DNA of 64,000 nucleotides from Paeniglutamicibacter sp. Y32M11 (lineage in GTDB: Bacteria > Actinomycetota > Actinomycetes > Actinomycetales > Micrococcaceae). The translations under genes and the position numbers were made by a program. This document shows, piece after piece, positions 28,200 to 37,561 of the stretch. A model generated the notes under the pieces. That model searched no databases. It was given only the letters and a program-made list of their open reading frames with translations, and had not been told where the DNA came from. Location: contig NZ_CP079107.1 in the NCBI RefSeq assembly GCF_019285735.1, positions 2,418,001 through 2,482,000 on the forward strand. The letters run 5' to 3'. How positions within the stretch are numbered: position 1 is the first letter of the stretch; each line of letters begins with the position of its first letter.

Positions 28200-30077
28200 C
28201 TAGTCCTCTTCTTCCCACTCGGGCGTCATGCCACGAGCAATCTGGATCAGGTCGTTGCTCACGCCGGTGGGGACCATCGGCCAGACCATCGAGTCGCGGG
28301 AAACCACGAAGTCGATGACCACCGGGCGGTCGTTAATGGCTAGCGCCTGCTGGATGGTCGCGTCGATGTCCTCGTCGCGTTCGCAGCGCAGGCCCACGCA
28401 ACCATAAGCGTCGGCAAGCTTCACGAAGTCCGGGACGCGCGCAGTTCCGTGACCGGTGTTCAAATCGGTGTTGGAGTAGCGGGAATCGTAGAACAGGGTC
28501 TGCCACTGGCGCACCATGCCCAATGAGGAGTTGTTGATGATCGCTACCTTGATCGGGATCTTGTTGATCACGCAGGTGGCGAGCTCCTGATTGGTCATCT
28601 GGAAGCAGCCGTCGCCATCAATGGCCCAGACGACGCGGTCTGGATTGCCGACCTTGGCGCCCATGGCCGCGGGAACCGAGTAGCCCATGGTGCCCAGACC
28701 GCCGGAGTTCAGCCAGGCGTGGGGGCGCTCGTACTTGATGAACTGGGCGGCCCACATCTGGTGCTGACCAACGCCGGCAACATACACGGCCTCAGGGCCG
28801 GTGAGCTCACCGATCCGCTGGATCACGTTCTGTGGTGCCGAAAGACCGTCGTTGGTGGGGGTGAACCCCATCGGGTAGGTCTCGCGCAGCCGGCCGATGG
28901 TGCTCCACCAGGCGGTGAGGTCCGGTGCGCCGCTTTCGGCAAAGCGGGCGCGGCAGGCCTCCGCCAGTTCCGGAATGATTTCCTTGACCGAACCGACGAT
29001 CGGGATATCCGCCGTGCGGTTCTTGGAGATTTCTGCCGGGTCGATATCCGCGTGGATGACCTTCGCGTTGGGGGCGAAGGTGTGCAGCACACCGGTGACG
29101 CGGTCATCAAAACGCGCGCCGAGGGTGATGAGCAGATCCGACTGCTGCAACGCCGTAACGGCCGAAACCGATCCGTGCATGCCGGGCATGCCAACATGCA
29201 GTTCGTGGGAGTCCGGGAAGGCGCCGCGAGCCTGCAAGGTGGTGACCACCGGGGCGCCGACCAGCTCGGCGATTTCCTTCAGCTCTGCCGCGGCGTGAGC
29301 CTTGATCACACCACCGCCGACGTAGAACACCGGACGGGAAGAGGCGGCGATCAGCTTGGCAGCCTCACGCACCTGCTTGTTGTGTCCACGCACCACGGTC
29401 TTGTAGCCGGGCAAATCGATCTTCGGCGGCCAGGAGAATTCCATCATCGACTGCTGGGCATCCTTGGTGATGTCCACCAGCACCGGGCCGGGACGGCCGG
29501 TGGAGGCGATGTGGAAGGCCGAGGCCAGCATCCGTGGGATGTCGGCGGCCTTGGTCACCAGGAAGGAATGCTTGGTGATGGGCATGGTGATGCCCACGAT
29601 GTCGGCTTCCTGGAACGCGTCCGAACCGATGAAGGCGCTGTGCACCTGACCGGTAATGGCAACCATTGGCACCGAGTCCATGTGCGCATCGGCAATGGCG
29701 GTGACCAGGTTGGTGGCGCCGGGGCCGGAGGTGGCGATGCAGACCCCGACCTCTCCGGTCACCATGGCGTAACCCTGGGCGGCATGGCCCGCGCCCTGTT
29801 CGTGGCGAACCAAGACGTGGTTGATCTTGGTGGAGTCCATGAGCGCGTCATAGGTGGGCATGATGGCCCCGCCCGGCAACCCAAAGACGTCTTTGACGCC
29901 CAATTCTTCCAGTGAGCGCACGATGGCATGTGAGCCCAGCATCTCGGTGGGAGCAATGATGTTATTCGGGCCCAGAACCAGGCTCGACGCTTCCACGACG
30001 GAAGAGACAGCGGCATCCTTGCTTCGGTTGGCGGGTTTGGCCGCCAGCCCTGGGCTGACGGGTGTTCCGTTACTCAT
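28200..30077 (-). CDS. ilvB: Acetolactate synthase large subunit
   Basis: Thiamine-diphosphate enzyme joining pyruvate with pyruvate or 2-oxobutyrate, first common step of branched-chain amino acid synthesis. 625 residues from [10 protein letters not shown]; the ATG has AGAAGGA about 11 nt upstream, and a 21-codon upstream extension overlaps the attenuator and is not used. Seen: [14 protein letters not shown], the cofactor Glu in [25 protein letters not shown], and the ThDP motif [12 protein letters not shown] to NNSSLG. First structural gene of ilvBNC. Regulation: leader peptide attenuation and an upstream palindrome. Confidence 0.96.
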   Translation of the reverse strand: MSNGTPVSPGLAAKPANRSKDAAVSSVVEASSLVLGPNNIIAPTEMLGSHAIVRSLEELGVKDVFGLPGGAIMPTYDALMDSTKINHVLVRHEQGAGHAAQGYAMVTGEVGVCIATSGPGATNLVTAIADAHMDSVPMVAITGQVHSAFIGSDAFQEADIVGITMPITKHSFLVTKAADIPRMLASAFHIASTGRPGPVLVDITKDAQQSMMEFSWPPKIDLPGYKTVVRGHNKQVREAAKLIAASSRPVFYVGGGVIKAHAAAELKEIAELVGAPVVTTLQARGAFPDSHELHVGMPGMHGSVSAVTALQQSDLLITLGARFDDRVTGVLHTFAPNAKVIHADIDPAEISKNRTADIPIVGSVKEIIPELAEACRARFAESGAPDLTAWWSTIGRLRETYPMGFTPTNDGLSAPQNVIQRIGELTGPEAVYVAGVGQHQMWAAQFIKYERPHAWLNSGGLGTMGYSVPAAMGAKVGNPDRVVWAIDGDGCFQMTNQELATCVINKIPIKVAIINNSSLGMVRQWQTLFYDSRYSNTDLNTGHGTARVPDFVKLADAYGCVGLRCERDEDIDATIQQALAINDRPVVIDFVVSRDSMVWPMVPTGVSNDLIQIARGMTPEWEEED

Positions 30078-30119
30078 GGGGATATGTCCTTCTCTATCTC
30101 TTCTTACTAACCCTGCACA

Positions 30120-30156
30120 TAAAAAAACCCCAAATGGCACCTTGCGGCGTTTGGGG
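30120..30156 (-). terminator. Attenuator terminator of the ilvBNC operon
   Basis: On the minus strand CCCCAAA (loop ~15 nt) TTTGGGG is followed by seven or more T (A-run 30121-30127), 43 bases before the ilvB start and 45 bases after the leader peptide stop. A second hairpin, CCTCCG-CAACA-CGGAGG near 30175-30191, lies between and could be the competing structure. Confidence 0.88.
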
Positions 30157-30200
30157 TTAGCGCGTCACCGAAGCCCTCCGTGTTGCGGAGGGGCTCAAGC

Positions 30201-30242
30201 TCAGCGCTTGATAACTAGTAGTACTTCGGTGCGGATCTGCAT
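30201..30242 (-). CDS. ilvB leader peptide
   Basis: 13 residues, MQIRTEVLLVIKR, stop TGA. The run Val-Leu-Leu-Val-Ile, encoded by GTA CTA CTA GTT ATC (rare codons in this GC-rich genome), is exactly the three end-products of the operon. Ribosome stalling here at low Val/Leu/Ile would disfavour the terminator at 30128. This matches known ilv attenuation in corynebacteria and other actinobacteria. Confidence 0.88.
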   Translation of the reverse strand: MQIRTEVLLVIKR

Positions 30243-30291
30243 GTTCCCATTTTGGTCGCCGCCGGAGTCGGAGTCAAACAACCACGCCGTA

Positions 30292-30310
30292 TATCTCACT
30301 ATATGAGATA
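30292..30310. promoter_or_regulatory. Palindromic operator upstream of ilvBNC (NdgR/LtbR-like)
   Basis: TATCTCA-TATAG-TGAGATA on the minus strand, perfect 7-bp arms. It contains CATATAGTGAGA, the motif I recall for the IclR-type regulator LtbR of Corynebacterium glutamicum (NdgR in Streptomyces). TATAGT within it could be the -10 element, 50-odd bases from the leader start. Confidence 0.65.
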
Positions 30311-30317
30311 GGTGTCC

Positions 30318-30350
30318 GATGGGTGGACGCCGTGACGGCGGCCACCCATC
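30318..30350. terminator. Hairpin between ilvD and the ilvB control region
   Basis: GATGGGTGG and CCACCCATC form 9-bp arms around an inner CGCCG/CGGCG stem, 15 bases after the ilvD stop. A-run follows on the plus strand, so no T-run exists for ilvD transcripts; still the likely ilvD 3' hairpin. Confidence 0.55.
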
Positions 30351-30364
30351 AAAAAAGCTACTTC

Positions 30365-32068
30365 TTAGCCACAGTATGCGCCGGTGGAGGCCGAGTTGAC
30401 CAGCTTGGCGTACTTGGCCAGCACACCGGTGGTGAACTTCGCCGGCAGCGGTGCCCATCCCACCTTGCGCGCTTCGAGTTCCGCTTCATCAACCAACAGG
30501 TCGAAGGAGCGTGCGGCGATGTCTACCCGAATCTTGTCCCCGTCCTTCACAAAGGCGATCGGGCCGCCGTCCACGGCCTCGGGCGCCACGTGGCCGATGC
30601 ACAGGCCGGTGGTGCCACCGGAGAAGCGACCGTCGGTGAGCAGCAGGACGTCCTTGCCCAGACCCGCACCCTTAATGGCGCCGGTAATGGCGAGCATTTC
30701 GCGCATCCCGGGACCACCCTTGGGGCCCTCATAGCGGATGACCACCACGTCACCGGCGTGAATCTGACCGGCATCCAGGGCCGCAAGCGCACCCTGCTCG
30801 CGGTCAAAGACCCGTGCCGTGCCCTCAAAGACATCCGCATCAAATCCTGCGGACTTCACCACCGCCCCATCGGGGGCCATCGATCCGTGTAGCACCGTGA
30901 TGCCACCGGTCTTGTGGATCGGATTATCCAGTGCGCGCAGAATCTTGCCATCCACATCCGGCGGGTTGATTGCCGCGAGGTTCTCGGCAACGGTCTTGCC
31001 GGTCACCGTCAGGCAGTCCCCGTGCAGCAGGCCCGCATCCAGCAGGGCCTTCATGATCACCGGCACGCCGCCGATCTTGTCCACGTCGGTCATCACATAA
31101 CGACCGAAGGGCTTCAGGTCCCCCAGGTGCGGGATCTTGTCTCCGATGCGGTTGAAGTCGGCCAGGGTCAAATCAACCTCGGCCTCCCGGGCGATGGCCA
31201 AAAGGTGCAGCACGGCGTTGGTGGAACCACCGAAGGCCATGGTCACGGCGATCGCGTTCTCAAAGGCCTTCTTGGTCATGATGTCGCGGGCGGTGATGCC
31301 CTTGCGCAGCAGGTTCACTACCGCTTCGCCCGAGGCGCGGGCGAACATATCGCGGCGACGGTCGGCCGAGGGCGGGGCGGCCGAGCCGGGAAGGCTCATG
31401 CCCAGCGCCTCACCGATGCACGCCATGGTGTTGGCCGTATACATACCACCGCAGGCGCCCTCACCGGGGCAAATGGCTTTTTCGATGCGCGTGAGATCCT
31501 CGAGGCTCATCTTGCCAGCGGCGCAGGCGCCCACGGCTTCGAAGGCGTCAATGAGCGTGACTTCCTTTTCGCTGCCGTCTTCCAACTTGACCCAACCGGG
31601 CATGATCGACCCCGCGTACAGGAAGACCGAGGCCAAATCCAGACGGGCTGCTGCCATCAACATGCCCGGAAGCGACTTGTCACAACCGGCCAGCAGGACC
31701 GAACCATCAATGCGCTCGGCCTGCATCACCACCTCAACGGAGTCGGCGATAACCTCACGGGAGACCAGTGAGAAGTGCATGCCCTCGTGGCCCATGGAGA
31801 TGCCATCGGACACCGAGATGGTGCCGAATTGCATCGGGAACCCGCCACCGGCGTGAACACCTTCCTTGGCACCGGCAGCCAAACGGTTCAGCGACAGGTT
31901 GCACGGGGTGATTTCGTTCCAGGAGCTGGCAACGCCAATCTGCGGCTTAGCAAAATCGTCATCACCCATCCCCACGGCGCGGAACATGCCACGGGCCGGA
32001 GCGGCATGGATGCCGTCGGTCACGACGCGGCTGCGAGGCTTGATATCTGGTGCTGTGTCCTGGCTCAT
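30365..32068 (-). CDS. ilvD: Dihydroxy-acid dehydratase
   Basis: Iron-sulfur enzyme dehydrating dihydroxyisovalerate and dihydroxymethylvalerate to the 2-oxo acids, third common step of Val/Leu/Ile synthesis. 567 residues from [10 protein letters not shown] (AAGGA just upstream); a longer frame to 32164 is not family-like. Seen: [16 protein letters not shown] and [20 protein letters not shown] with cluster cysteines, and [20 protein letters not shown] near the C-terminus. Upstream of ilvBNC on the same strand but separated by the hairpin and the operon's own control region, so probably its own unit. Confidence 0.95.
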   Translation of the reverse strand: MSQDTAPDIKPRSRVVTDGIHAAPARGMFRAVGMGDDDFAKPQIGVASSWNEITPCNLSLNRLAAGAKEGVHAGGGFPMQFGTISVSDGISMGHEGMHFSLVSREVIADSVEVVMQAERIDGSVLLAGCDKSLPGMLMAAARLDLASVFLYAGSIMPGWVKLEDGSEKEVTLIDAFEAVGACAAGKMSLEDLTRIEKAICPGEGACGGMYTANTMACIGEALGMSLPGSAAPPSADRRRDMFARASGEAVVNLLRKGITARDIMTKKAFENAIAVTMAFGGSTNAVLHLLAIAREAEVDLTLADFNRIGDKIPHLGDLKPFGRYVMTDVDKIGGVPVIMKALLDAGLLHGDCLTVTGKTVAENLAAINPPDVDGKILRALDNPIHKTGGITVLHGSMAPDGAVVKSAGFDADVFEGTARVFDREQGALAALDAGQIHAGDVVVIRYEGPKGGPGMREMLAITGAIKGAGLGKDVLLLTDGRFSGGTTGLCIGHVAPEAVDGGPIAFVKDGDKIRVDIAARSFDLLVDEAELEARKVGWAPLPAKFTTGVLAKYAKLVNSASTGAYCG

Positions 32069-32185
32069 GTCCTTGATTGTATGACCGCGTTGAATCACGG
32101 CGGAACCCATGACGGTTAACCGACATATTTCGCCGCGCGAATACGGGACACTTGTTCGAAACATCCATTGGATAGACTGGATCCC

Positions 32186-32653
32186 ATGGAGACCCTCAAC
32201 ATTGATTCCAGTGACGATGTTCTCAAGCAGCTTTTACACGAGTCGTTTGATACTCAGATCCCCAACTTCGGCAGCTACAACCTCGTGGCAGCGACCGGTA
32301 CCTCCGGTTCCGCTGGTCTGAAGGTCATCGGCTTTCGTCGTGAACCGGCAGAACTCATCCTCTGCCCCCTCAATCCCCAGACCTTGCGCCCCTCCGAGCG
32401 GGCGATCTCGGTGAATACCACCAATATTTACCACGTGGCTCTGGTCCTGGATGGTGGTTACGAGGTGGGCACCAGCACCGGACGCGTGTACCGATTCAAC
32501 GTTCCCGCGCGACTCTCGGTGAACGTTCCGGGAACCACGGCAGGTCCGCGAACCGCCGGCATCTTGGCCCAGGACGAAGACGCTAAGGACTTTGCCGACT
32601 TCATGAATTCACTGATGGACCGCTTGGATCCGACGGTAACCGAAGCCGTCTAG
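32186..32653 (+). CDS. Conserved hypothetical protein
   Basis: 155 residues from [11 protein letters not shown]. No signal peptide, membrane segment or catalytic motif; mixed alpha/beta composition ([40 protein letters not shown]). I do not recognise a named family, though codon use and the strong terminator after it mark it as a gene. Divergent from ilvD with about 117 bases between starts. Confidence 0.72.
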   Translation: METLNIDSSDDVLKQLLHESFDTQIPNFGSYNLVAATGTSGSAGLKVIGFRREPAELILCPLNPQTLRPSERAISVNTTNIYHVALVLDGGYEVGTSTGRVYRFNVPARLSVNVPGTTAGPRTAGILAQDEDAKDFADFMNSLMDRLDPTVTEAV

Positions 32654-32677
32654 CGACCCACCAGCTCAAACACCACG

Positions 32678-32715
32678 GGTGCCGTGGTCCAGTTTTACAA
32701 CTGGACCACGGCACC
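32678..32715. terminator. Strong hairpin terminator
   Basis: GGTGCCGTGGTCCAGTT and AACTGGACCACGGCACC are perfect 17-bp arms around TTAC-type loop, 24 bases after the stop at 32653, followed by TTTCGTTT. Confidence 0.9.
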
Positions 32716-32959
32716 TTTCGTTTCTCAACTGACTCGTGGGGCACCAACACTCCCCCGCGACTTATCGACCTCAAGCCGCATTAGGCCCAGGTATTACCCA
32801 TGGATCACTCGTGCCCGGAACCTGTTGCGCGCCTAGCTTCACCTGACTCTTGAATCGGTATCGGCCGGAGCGTAGCTTGATTCCTAAGGCCTCAGTTAGG
32901 CCTCGTCGCAAGCCGAAGGACCGCAGGAGCCGCCACCCGCAAGTGAATCGAGAACGATC

Positions 32960-33355
32960 ATGAGTCCAGATCCGGTGGAACCGATTCAAGCCCCACCGCC
33001 CACAAGCAACTCAAAACGCAGTGAACCCGCGCGTGGGACCCGCGCAGGAGTTATCTGAACCTTCACCGTCGGCGCGGTACTGCTGCTGATTCTGCTGATC
33101 ATCTTCATGATTCAAAATCAGGATCACGTCACGGTGTATTTCCCGAGTTTCCATGGCCAATTGGCCTTGGACATCACGCTACCGATCGCTGCTCTCGCAG
33201 GCTCGTTGGTGGTGTCCATCGTGGGGGCGGTCCGCATCATCCAATGGCGCGCTCGTGCCCACTCCGCCAGCAAGTCACTAGCAAAAAACGTCAAGCGGGC
33301 TCGGCGAACCTCTTGGTGGCACCGGCGAAGAACCACCACCTCCACCGTTAACTAA
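32960..33355 (+). pseudogene. LapA-domain membrane protein with internal TGA
   Basis: Reads as a 131-residue LapA-type (DUF1049) protein: a 30-residue Pro/Ser-rich N-terminus ending TRAGVI, one codon, then TFTVGAVLLLILLIIFMIQN, QDHVTVYF and a second hydrophobic segment. The codon between, at 33056-33058, is TGA where relatives carry Trp (TGG) in TxxGxxW. One G-to-A change would explain it. Translation might restart at the in-frame ATG 33107, leaving 82 residues with one membrane segment. Could be a true loss, a strain variant or a read error. Confidence 0.8.
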
Positions 33356-33365
33356 GGAGCGGACG

Positions 33366-33605
33366 ATGGAAGACATCACACCATTCATCCACACCACTCA
33401 ACGAGATTCTCATCACCCGGCCGGCTTACGGCGTCGCTCAAAGGCCGGCCTCGTGGTGGTGGTCGCATGCCTGGCCGTGATGATCATTCTGGTGGTTCGG
33501 TCTGTGTTGCGGTTTATGCGCCGTCCCGAACCGGTGCCATATCGTGGCTCACAGAACGTGACCCGGCCGAAGAATGCACCCCCTGTCGTTGGGGACGCGC
33601 CCTGA
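33366..33605 (+). CDS. Small single-pass membrane protein
   Basis: 79 residues: a polar, His-rich N-terminus (FIHTTQRDSHHPAG), one hydrophobic helix (AGLVVVVACLAVMIILVV, about 27-44) flanked by Arg, then a short basic and Pro-rich tail. AAGGAG lies 8 nt before the ATG, 10 bases after the LapA-type frame, so both are co-transcribed. No family recognised. Confidence 0.65.
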   Translation: MEDITPFIHTTQRDSHHPAGLRRRSKAGLVVVVACLAVMIILVVRSVLRFMRRPEPVPYRGSQNVTRPKNAPPVVGDAP

Positions 33606-33777
33606 CGGCTCCGTTATACAGGTACTTTCGTTCGCTCGACCTTGGCGTGAATTCCTAGCGCTGTGGTCACAGCCCCTTTTCATCCTGAACAGGGAGCTGT
33701 AGTCTCGGTTCAGCATCACCATAGTGATGCGAACGCGAATGATGTAAGACTGAGCCTTCTTCCGAACGGAGATCGTC

Positions 33778-34038
33778 ATGGGATTCATTGGTTGGATTAT
33801 TTTGGGTCTAATAGCCGGAGCCATCGCCAAGGCGATCAAGCCGGGCGAGCAGGGCGGCGGTTGGCTCGCCACCCTACTTCTGGGTGTTGTCGGTGCCGTC
33901 CTGGGTGGCTGGATTGGATCCGCCATCTTCAAGGTGGGAATCGGTGACTTCTGGGACCTTTCCACCTGGTTGCTGGCCATCGGAGGCGCGTTACTGGTCC
34001 TGATTATCTGGGGCTTCCTGACCCGCAAAAAGGCGTAG
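33778..34038 (+). CDS. GlsB/YeaQ/YmgE family membrane protein
   Basis: 86 residues with three hydrophobic segments and the family's Gly-rich pattern: MGFIGWIILGLIAGAIAKAI, PGEQGGGWLATLLLGVVGAV, GGWIGSAIF, ending in a basic tail TRKKA. These small proteins are linked to stress response; the old name transglycosylase-associated is not a demonstrated activity. A strong hairpin follows. Confidence 0.85.
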   Translation: MGFIGWIILGLIAGAIAKAIKPGEQGGGWLATLLLGVVGAVLGGWIGSAIFKVGIGDFWDLSTWLLAIGGALLVLIIWGFLTRKKA

Positions 34039-34052
34039 TTCCTCAAATATGT

Positions 34053-34102
34053 AGGGTGGCGGCCTGTTCCCGGTTTTTGAACCGGGGACAGGCCGCCACC
34101 CT
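34053..34102. terminator. Bidirectional hairpin terminator
   Basis: AGGGTGGCGGCCTGTTCCCGG and its near-perfect complement flank a short loop between two convergent genes (stops at 34038 and 34106), with TTTT on the plus side. Confidence 0.88.
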
Positions 34103-34105
34103 TTT

Positions 34106-35071
34106 CTATGAGTCTTTTAAGCCCTCGGCGCCAGAGGCTGGAGCATCCACCAAGTTTTCACCGGGTTCACCATTGCCCCATGCGGCAACCTGACGCTTGA
34201 GTAGTTTGACCATGCGAGGAAGGAAGGCCCCCGAATTGCCGCCATTGTGGGGAATGACCAAGGCGTTGGGCAGCTGCCATATTGGATGCTCTGCCGGAAG
34301 CGGCTCAGGGTCAAAGACATCCGAGGCACACCTGATCCGTCCGGTTTCTAACTCGGCCACCAGCGCATCGGTGTCAACCACCGGGCCTCGGGCGACATTA
34401 ACGACGACGGCACCGTCGGGCAATGCCGCGAGTATTTGGGCGTTGATCAGGTGGTGCGTGCCAGCATTGTGCGGGACGATCAGGATCAGCACCTCGATGT
34501 CCCCGGCCCGGTGCAGAAGGTCATCGATGGCGAAGATCTCACCGTGGTCATCCGTGCGCGCCCGGGTGCCGAAGCGACTCAACTCAACGTCGAAGGGGAC
34601 CAAACGTTTACGGATCTCCTCCCCGATGCCACCGACGCCCACGATGGCCACCTTGCGGTCGGCCAGCCCGGGCCACCGACGAGGGTTCCATCGTCTCTCC
34701 GCTTGGTCCCTCACCGATTCTCCAATTCCCCTCAGGGAGGCCAAAACCAACCCGAGGGCCAGCTCGGCCGTTCCCGCTGCATGGACTCCAGCGGCAGTGG
34801 ATACAGAAACGTTGGGACCAACGAGATCATGAACGCCATCAAATCCGGTGGTCTGTGTTTGGACCAGTTGAAGATTAGAGGCACGGCGAATGCCGGCCAA
34901 ACTAGCGACGCTGGCCATGTAGGGAAGGATCGCCACGTCGATTTCTCCGAGTTCGATTCCCTCGGGTTCCCCTTGGATGTCCCAAACGCCTGCCCGCAGA
35001 CCGTCGGGCAATGGACCAACAGCTTCCAAAAGTTCGGCAGTGGGGAATGAGACAACGCGAAATGGCTTCAT
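34106..35071 (-). CDS. D-isomer-specific 2-hydroxyacid dehydrogenase
   Basis: 321 residues from MKPFRVVSFPT. NAD(P)-dependent 2-hydroxyacid/2-oxoacid oxidoreductase of the same fold as SerA but without ACT domain. Seen: VAIVGVGGIGEEIRKRL, NVARGPVVDTDAL with the catalytic Arg, the Asp/Glu in DVFDPEPLPAEHP, and the catalytic His in VIPHNGG (most relatives have PHxAG). Substrate unknown; glyoxylate/hydroxypyruvate-type is possible. Confidence 0.87.
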   Translation of the reverse strand: MKPFRVVSFPTAELLEAVGPLPDGLRAGVWDIQGEPEGIELGEIDVAILPYMASVASLAGIRRASNLQLVQTQTTGFDGVHDLVGPNVSVSTAAGVHAAGTAELALGLVLASLRGIGESVRDQAERRWNPRRWPGLADRKVAIVGVGGIGEEIRKRLVPFDVELSRFGTRARTDDHGEIFAIDDLLHRAGDIEVLILIVPHNAGTHHLINAQILAALPDGAVVVNVARGPVVDTDALVAELETGRIRCASDVFDPEPLPAEHPIWQLPNALVIPHNGGNSGAFLPRMVKLLKRQVAAWGNGEPGENLVDAPASGAEGLKDS

Positions 35072-35234
35072 GTGATTTAGCCTAGGTCGGCGAATTGCCC
35101 CGCCCAAACACAACACCGAACATGTCTCCCCTTTCCCGAAGAGGAAGAATCGTGGCCTAGGCCACCTGACAAATGGCTCAACGGCCCAAATCAGGCCGAT
35201 ATTTGTGACCTCACTCGCAATGAGCCCCCTCGGT

Positions 35235-35262
35235 TTGCATTCGGCTCACAAGCTGGTAGAGT
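35235..35262 (+). promoter_or_regulatory. Probable promoter of the first tRNA-Lys
   Basis: TTGCAT and TAGAGT are spaced by 16 bases, 52 bases upstream of the tRNA 5' end. Confidence 0.45.
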
Positions 35263-35313
35263 TTCATGTCGTTGCAGAGCGCGGGAGCCACGAACTCCTC
35301 GCAAAACAACAGC

Positions 35314-35386
<73 letters not shown>

Positions 35387-35393
35387 CAGTGAG

Positions 35394-35434
35394 AAAGACC
35401 CGATCTGTTTCGACAGATCGGGTCTTTTGTTTTC
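35394..35434 (+). terminator. Terminator of tRNA-Lys copy 1
   Basis: AAAGACCCGATCTG-TTTCGA-CAGATCGGGTCTTTT hairpin followed by GTTTTC, 7 bases after the tRNA. Confidence 0.92.
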
Positions 35435-36160
35435 CCCGCACGTCCTCGTGACGCGGGGCACGAGTTCCAAGGGCGCCGCAGCGACCCGGTGAATTCTGGG
35501 CCGGAGCACGAGGAGCTAGAAATCCATCGCGCCGCCTTGTCGACAGGCGCCCCTCGACTTCCCGAGCGTCAGCTACCGTGACGCGCTGACCATGCTTTTG
35601 AGGCAACGGCCAATACACCGTCGTGAATTGGGTTCGACTACGGCGATGCCTCCGTCGGTCAAAGCTGCACATATCGTCCGCGCAACCCCGCCTCGGCACT
35701 GGCCTCATAAAATCCACGCGGCCCAATAAAACACTAACGAGTACGTACGGCACCCCCAACAGCGCCGGCACAGTCAAGACCCCCACACTCAGGACTCGAG
35801 TCAACAGCGCGAGATCATTCTGCGAGTTCTCGCGACTAGGCGAATGACGAAGGATTCACGCGAACCTGGAAGCCGCTCCCCGCTGGCGGGAAAGCAATAC
35901 GGATTCTCGGACACCCACTCACGCGCTCACCTGACCAAAAAGAGCCACCTTGTGTGCACCGTCACAAAACTGCTTCTAACGTCATTTCCGAGAAAACCCT
36001 GCGAAAACCCATCCTGATTCTCAAAAAACACCGACATTTCGGGATTTTTAGGATCGCTTTCGCGAAGAACCCGCCGATTTTTCTTCTGGGGCACTTTCTG
36101 GTTATGATTATCTGCGTCGCAAGGACGGGTTCCGCATGGAACGCCGACTGAAGCGGCTAA
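35435..36160. other. 726-bp spacer between duplicated tRNA-Lys units, no gene seen
   Basis: Frames here are not protein-like. The right half is AT-rich (many A/T runs from 35930), and TATGAT at 36103-36108 may be the -10 box of the second tRNA. No integrase or phage gene is present. Confidence 0.5.
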
Positions 36161-36233
<73 letters not shown>

Positions 36234-36240
36234 CAGTGAG

Positions 36241-36281
36241 AAAGACCCGATCTGTTTCGACAGATCGGGTCTTTTGTTTTC
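36241..36281 (+). terminator. Terminator of tRNA-Lys copy 2
   Basis: Same hairpin and T-rich tail as after copy 1. Confidence 0.92.
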
Positions 36282-36340
36282 TCCGGCCCCACCCTGCCTC
36301 GGAGCCACGTATGGCTACACGCTGAACGTCCTTCGAGCAC

Positions 36341-36538
36341 TCACCAGCCGCTATTGCGAATTGCCGCTCGGGTCCTTGCCGAACGCGAACCCACTCTATT
36401 GGTGGCACCGGTGCGATGCACTCGAGTCTTTTGGTCCGCATGGGCACCGGCAGCCCCCGAAGCCGCGAATGCGACCCGTTGCGAGACTAATTCTTCAGGC
36501 AGGGCAAAACCTCCCCGGCGAGATGACTTTTTCCCCAT
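36341..36538 (-). CDS. Small basic protein
   Basis: 65 residues, strongly basic: MGKKSSRRGGFALPEELVSQ at the start, ending RVGSRSARTRAAIRNSGW. AGGAAG lies 5 nt before the ATG. The N- and C-terminal patterns resemble a short conserved actinobacterial protein of unknown function that I cannot name. High Arg/Lys content suggests nucleic acid or ribosome binding, which is inference. Confidence 0.6.
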   Translation of the reverse strand: MGKKSSRRGGFALPEELVSQRVAFAASGAAGAHADQKTRVHRTGATNRVGSRSARTRAAIRNSGW

Positions 36539-36565
36539 GACGCTTCCTGTCTTCAGCCTCAACCT

Positions 36566-36591
36566 CAGTGATTGAGTTCAATCAATCACTG
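36566..36591. promoter_or_regulatory. Perfect 10-bp inverted repeat, possible operator
   Basis: CAGTGATTGA-GTTCAA-TCAATCACTG lies 28 bases upstream of the small basic protein gene and ~190 bases upstream of bcp. No T-run, so an operator for a dimeric repressor is more likely than a terminator. Confidence 0.45.
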
Positions 36592-36779
36592 TACGTTAAT
36601 TGCCACTCTGCCATCAAGTGCACCCGCTGTCGCTCTCGAACCCCCGCGCCACCCAGTCACGGAGCACCCAAAGTTTCCGCCGTCTTGGATAAGCTCGACA
36701 CGAAGACCAACCAACAATCCTTCGCACTCGCGGACCCAACCCGCGGTGAGAGCCAAGATAACAAGGAGCATCCCTAGCC

Positions 36780-37277
36780 ATGAGCGAAAACACTGCCGCC
36801 GAAGCCACACGACTGTCCCCCGGTGATGCAGCCCCAGATTTCACGCTTCCGGACGCACAAGGTAAAGAGCTTTCCCTCGCTTCCCTGCGCGGAAAGAAGA
36901 CCATCGTCTACTTCTACCCGGCGGCTTCCACCCCGGGCTGCACTAAGCAAGCTTGTGACTTCAGGGATTCCTTAGAATCACTGACCGCGGCCGGATACCA
37001 GGTTGTCGGGATCTCACCCGATGCCTCTGCCAAACTGGCAAAGTTCACCGACGCGCAGGACCTCACCTTCCCGCTTTTGGCCGACGAGGATCACGCCGTC
37101 GCCGAGGCCTACGGCGCATGGGGCGAAAAGAAGAACTATGGACGCGTTTACGACGGGCTCATTCGTTCAACTTTTGTCATCGATGAAAGTGGCCGCGTTG
37201 AATTGGCGCAATACAACGTGCGTGCCACCGGGCATGTCGCCAAATTGCGTCGTGATTTGGGTCTCGATCCCAAATAG
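36780..37277 (+). CDS. bcp: Thioredoxin-dependent thiol peroxidase, Bcp-type peroxiredoxin
   Basis: Reduces hydrogen and organic peroxides using a peroxidatic cysteine and thioredoxin. 165 residues. Seen: GDAAPDFTLPDAQGKELSL, then FYPAASTPGCTKQACDFRDS with peroxidatic Cys54 and resolving-type Cys59, the Bcp spacing of five. Cytoplasmic. ATG at the end of a spacer with AAGGAGC about 10 nt upstream. Confidence 0.94.
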   Translation: MSENTAAEATRLSPGDAAPDFTLPDAQGKELSLASLRGKKTIVYFYPAASTPGCTKQACDFRDSLESLTAAGYQVVGISPDASAKLAKFTDAQDLTFPLLADEDHAVAEAYGAWGEKKNYGRVYDGLIRSTFVIDESGRVELAQYNVRATGHVAKLRRDLGLDPK

Positions 37278-37367
37278 AGTTTCGCCCACAGCCCAAAAGC
37301 TGCAAACTCGACGCTGATTCTGCGCTAGACTAATTCCTGCCGAACTTCGAAAGCGGTTCACTGCCTT

Positions 37368-37449
<82 letters not shown>

Positions 37450-37490
37450 CTACAGATCCAAAGGTATTCTCGGATATTGATGGATTCGCG

Positions 37491-37520
37491 CAGGGCCCCC
37501 GGGTGATCCCGGGGGCCCTG
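37491..37520 (+). terminator. Terminator after tRNA-Leu
   Basis: CAGGGCCCCCGGG-TGAT-CCCGGGGGCCCTG hairpin, then TTCGTT; also just upstream of the next gene. Confidence 0.8.
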
Positions 37521-37561
37521 TTCGTTAACATGGAGCCCAAAACACTGACGAGGAGTCTTTG

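Noticed and set aside
28719-29915. 398-codon plus-strand frame opposite ilvB
   Set aside because: A shadow of the highly biased ilvB codons; ilvB is unmistakable.
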